Assembly (NCBI GenBank): GCA_024641005.1
Contig: JAHEDX010000036.1
Coordinates: 1-40,266 of the forward strand
Length of the DNA: 40,266 nucleotides
From: Acidimicrobiaceae bacterium
Lineage (GTDB): Bacteria > Actinomycetota > Acidimicrobiia > Acidimicrobiales > Ilumatobacteraceae
Direction: 5' to 3'
The translations under genes were made by a program, and so were the position numbers. Shown one piece after another: positions 40,178 to 40,266 of this stretch. How positions within the stretch are numbered: position 1 is the first letter of the stretch; every line of letters starts with the position of its first letter. The notes beneath the pieces were generated by a model, which did not search any database, was not told where the DNA came from, and saw only the letters and a list, made by a program, of their open reading frames with translations.

Positions 40178-40183
40178 AGCGTA
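40178..40183 (-). promoter_or_regulatory. -10 box of the pirin gene (leaderless)
   Basis: On the minus strand TACGCT ends 6 bases before ATG 40171. The frame upstream to the window edge stays open and would encode a Val-rich hydrophobic stretch, so an upstream start cannot be fully excluded. Confidence 0.42.
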
Positions 40184-40266
40184 GGGCGATCGCCCGCCGA
40201 TGCCGCCACGAGCCAGGAACACGAGCATGCCCACGACGACCACGACAGCAAGCACGACCCCGACTC

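Noticed and set aside
1..40266. tRNA, rRNA or known riboswitch genes
   Set aside because: No T-loop GGTTCGAATCC-type signature with acceptor pairing, no rRNA conserved segments and no recognised riboswitch core were seen by eye.

Overview
The window is high-GC DNA (about two-thirds G+C) with dense, mostly short-spaced genes, 4-base start/stop overlaps, GTG and TTG starts, and a DUF222/HNH endonuclease gene of the kind abundant in Actinobacteria. Codon use, leaderless-type promoters and gene content suggest an actinobacterium, most likely of the Acidimicrobiia (Ilumatobacter-like). That assignment is inference from gene style, not from a marker gene. I found no rRNA, tRNA, CRISPR array, intact transposon or prophage.

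Layout. 1-2.6 kb: the start of a PEP-utilising-domain protein leaving the window, a MarR regulator coupled to an MFS exporter, a strong bidirectional terminator and a membrane-anchored NTF2-like protein. 2.7-7.2 kb: a C69/secernin-like hydrolase, a class III aminotransferase and a kinase-like (DUF6206-type) protein, then a fatty acid hydroxylase/sterol desaturase. 7.3-12.3 kb: a small cyclic-nucleotide-binding protein divergent from a branched-chain 2-oxoacid dehydrogenase operon (E1 alpha, E1 beta, E2) ending in a Glu/Leu/Val-type amino acid dehydrogenase. 12.3-16.4 kb: a nucleotidyl cyclase-like/ATPase/TPR regulator and a Bcr-type MFS exporter. 16.6-20.2 kb: a carbamoyltransferase (YgeW), M20 hydrolase (YgeY) and carbamate kinase, suggesting catabolic release of carbamoyl phosphate and ATP recovery. 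20.3-22.9 kb: an MFS importer, an FmdB zinc ribbon and an ArgE/DapE-type M20 peptidase. 23-24.8 kb: an ArsR-methyltransferase fusion (SahR-like) coupled to metF.

24.8-30.4 kb is looser and looks accessory: the DUF222/HNH gene, a lipoprotein leader apparently frameshifted from an amidohydrolase, two small proteins, long intergenic stretches and a decayed second HNH fragment. 30.4-40.3 kb returns to ordinary dense genes: a DUF2339 membrane protein, succinate-semialdehyde dehydrogenase divergent from an SDR, a second small cNMP-binding protein, a phytoene desaturase-like oxidoreductase divergent from a TetR regulator across a perfect 21-bp operator, a metallo-beta-lactamase-fold hydrolase and a pirin.

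The points most worth a second look are: a recurring TANNNT box 6-8 bases before the start codon of about eleven genes, indicating leaderless transcription; two six-codon micro-ORFs that hand over to the next gene by ATGA overlap, one of them made by a 17-bp tandem duplication; the SahR-like/metF operator; the minimal YgeW-YgeY-carbamate kinase cluster; the hydrolase-aminotransferase-kinase-like operon; and a cyclase-like domain with altered substrate-specifying residues. All family calls are by reading motifs; no database search was run.
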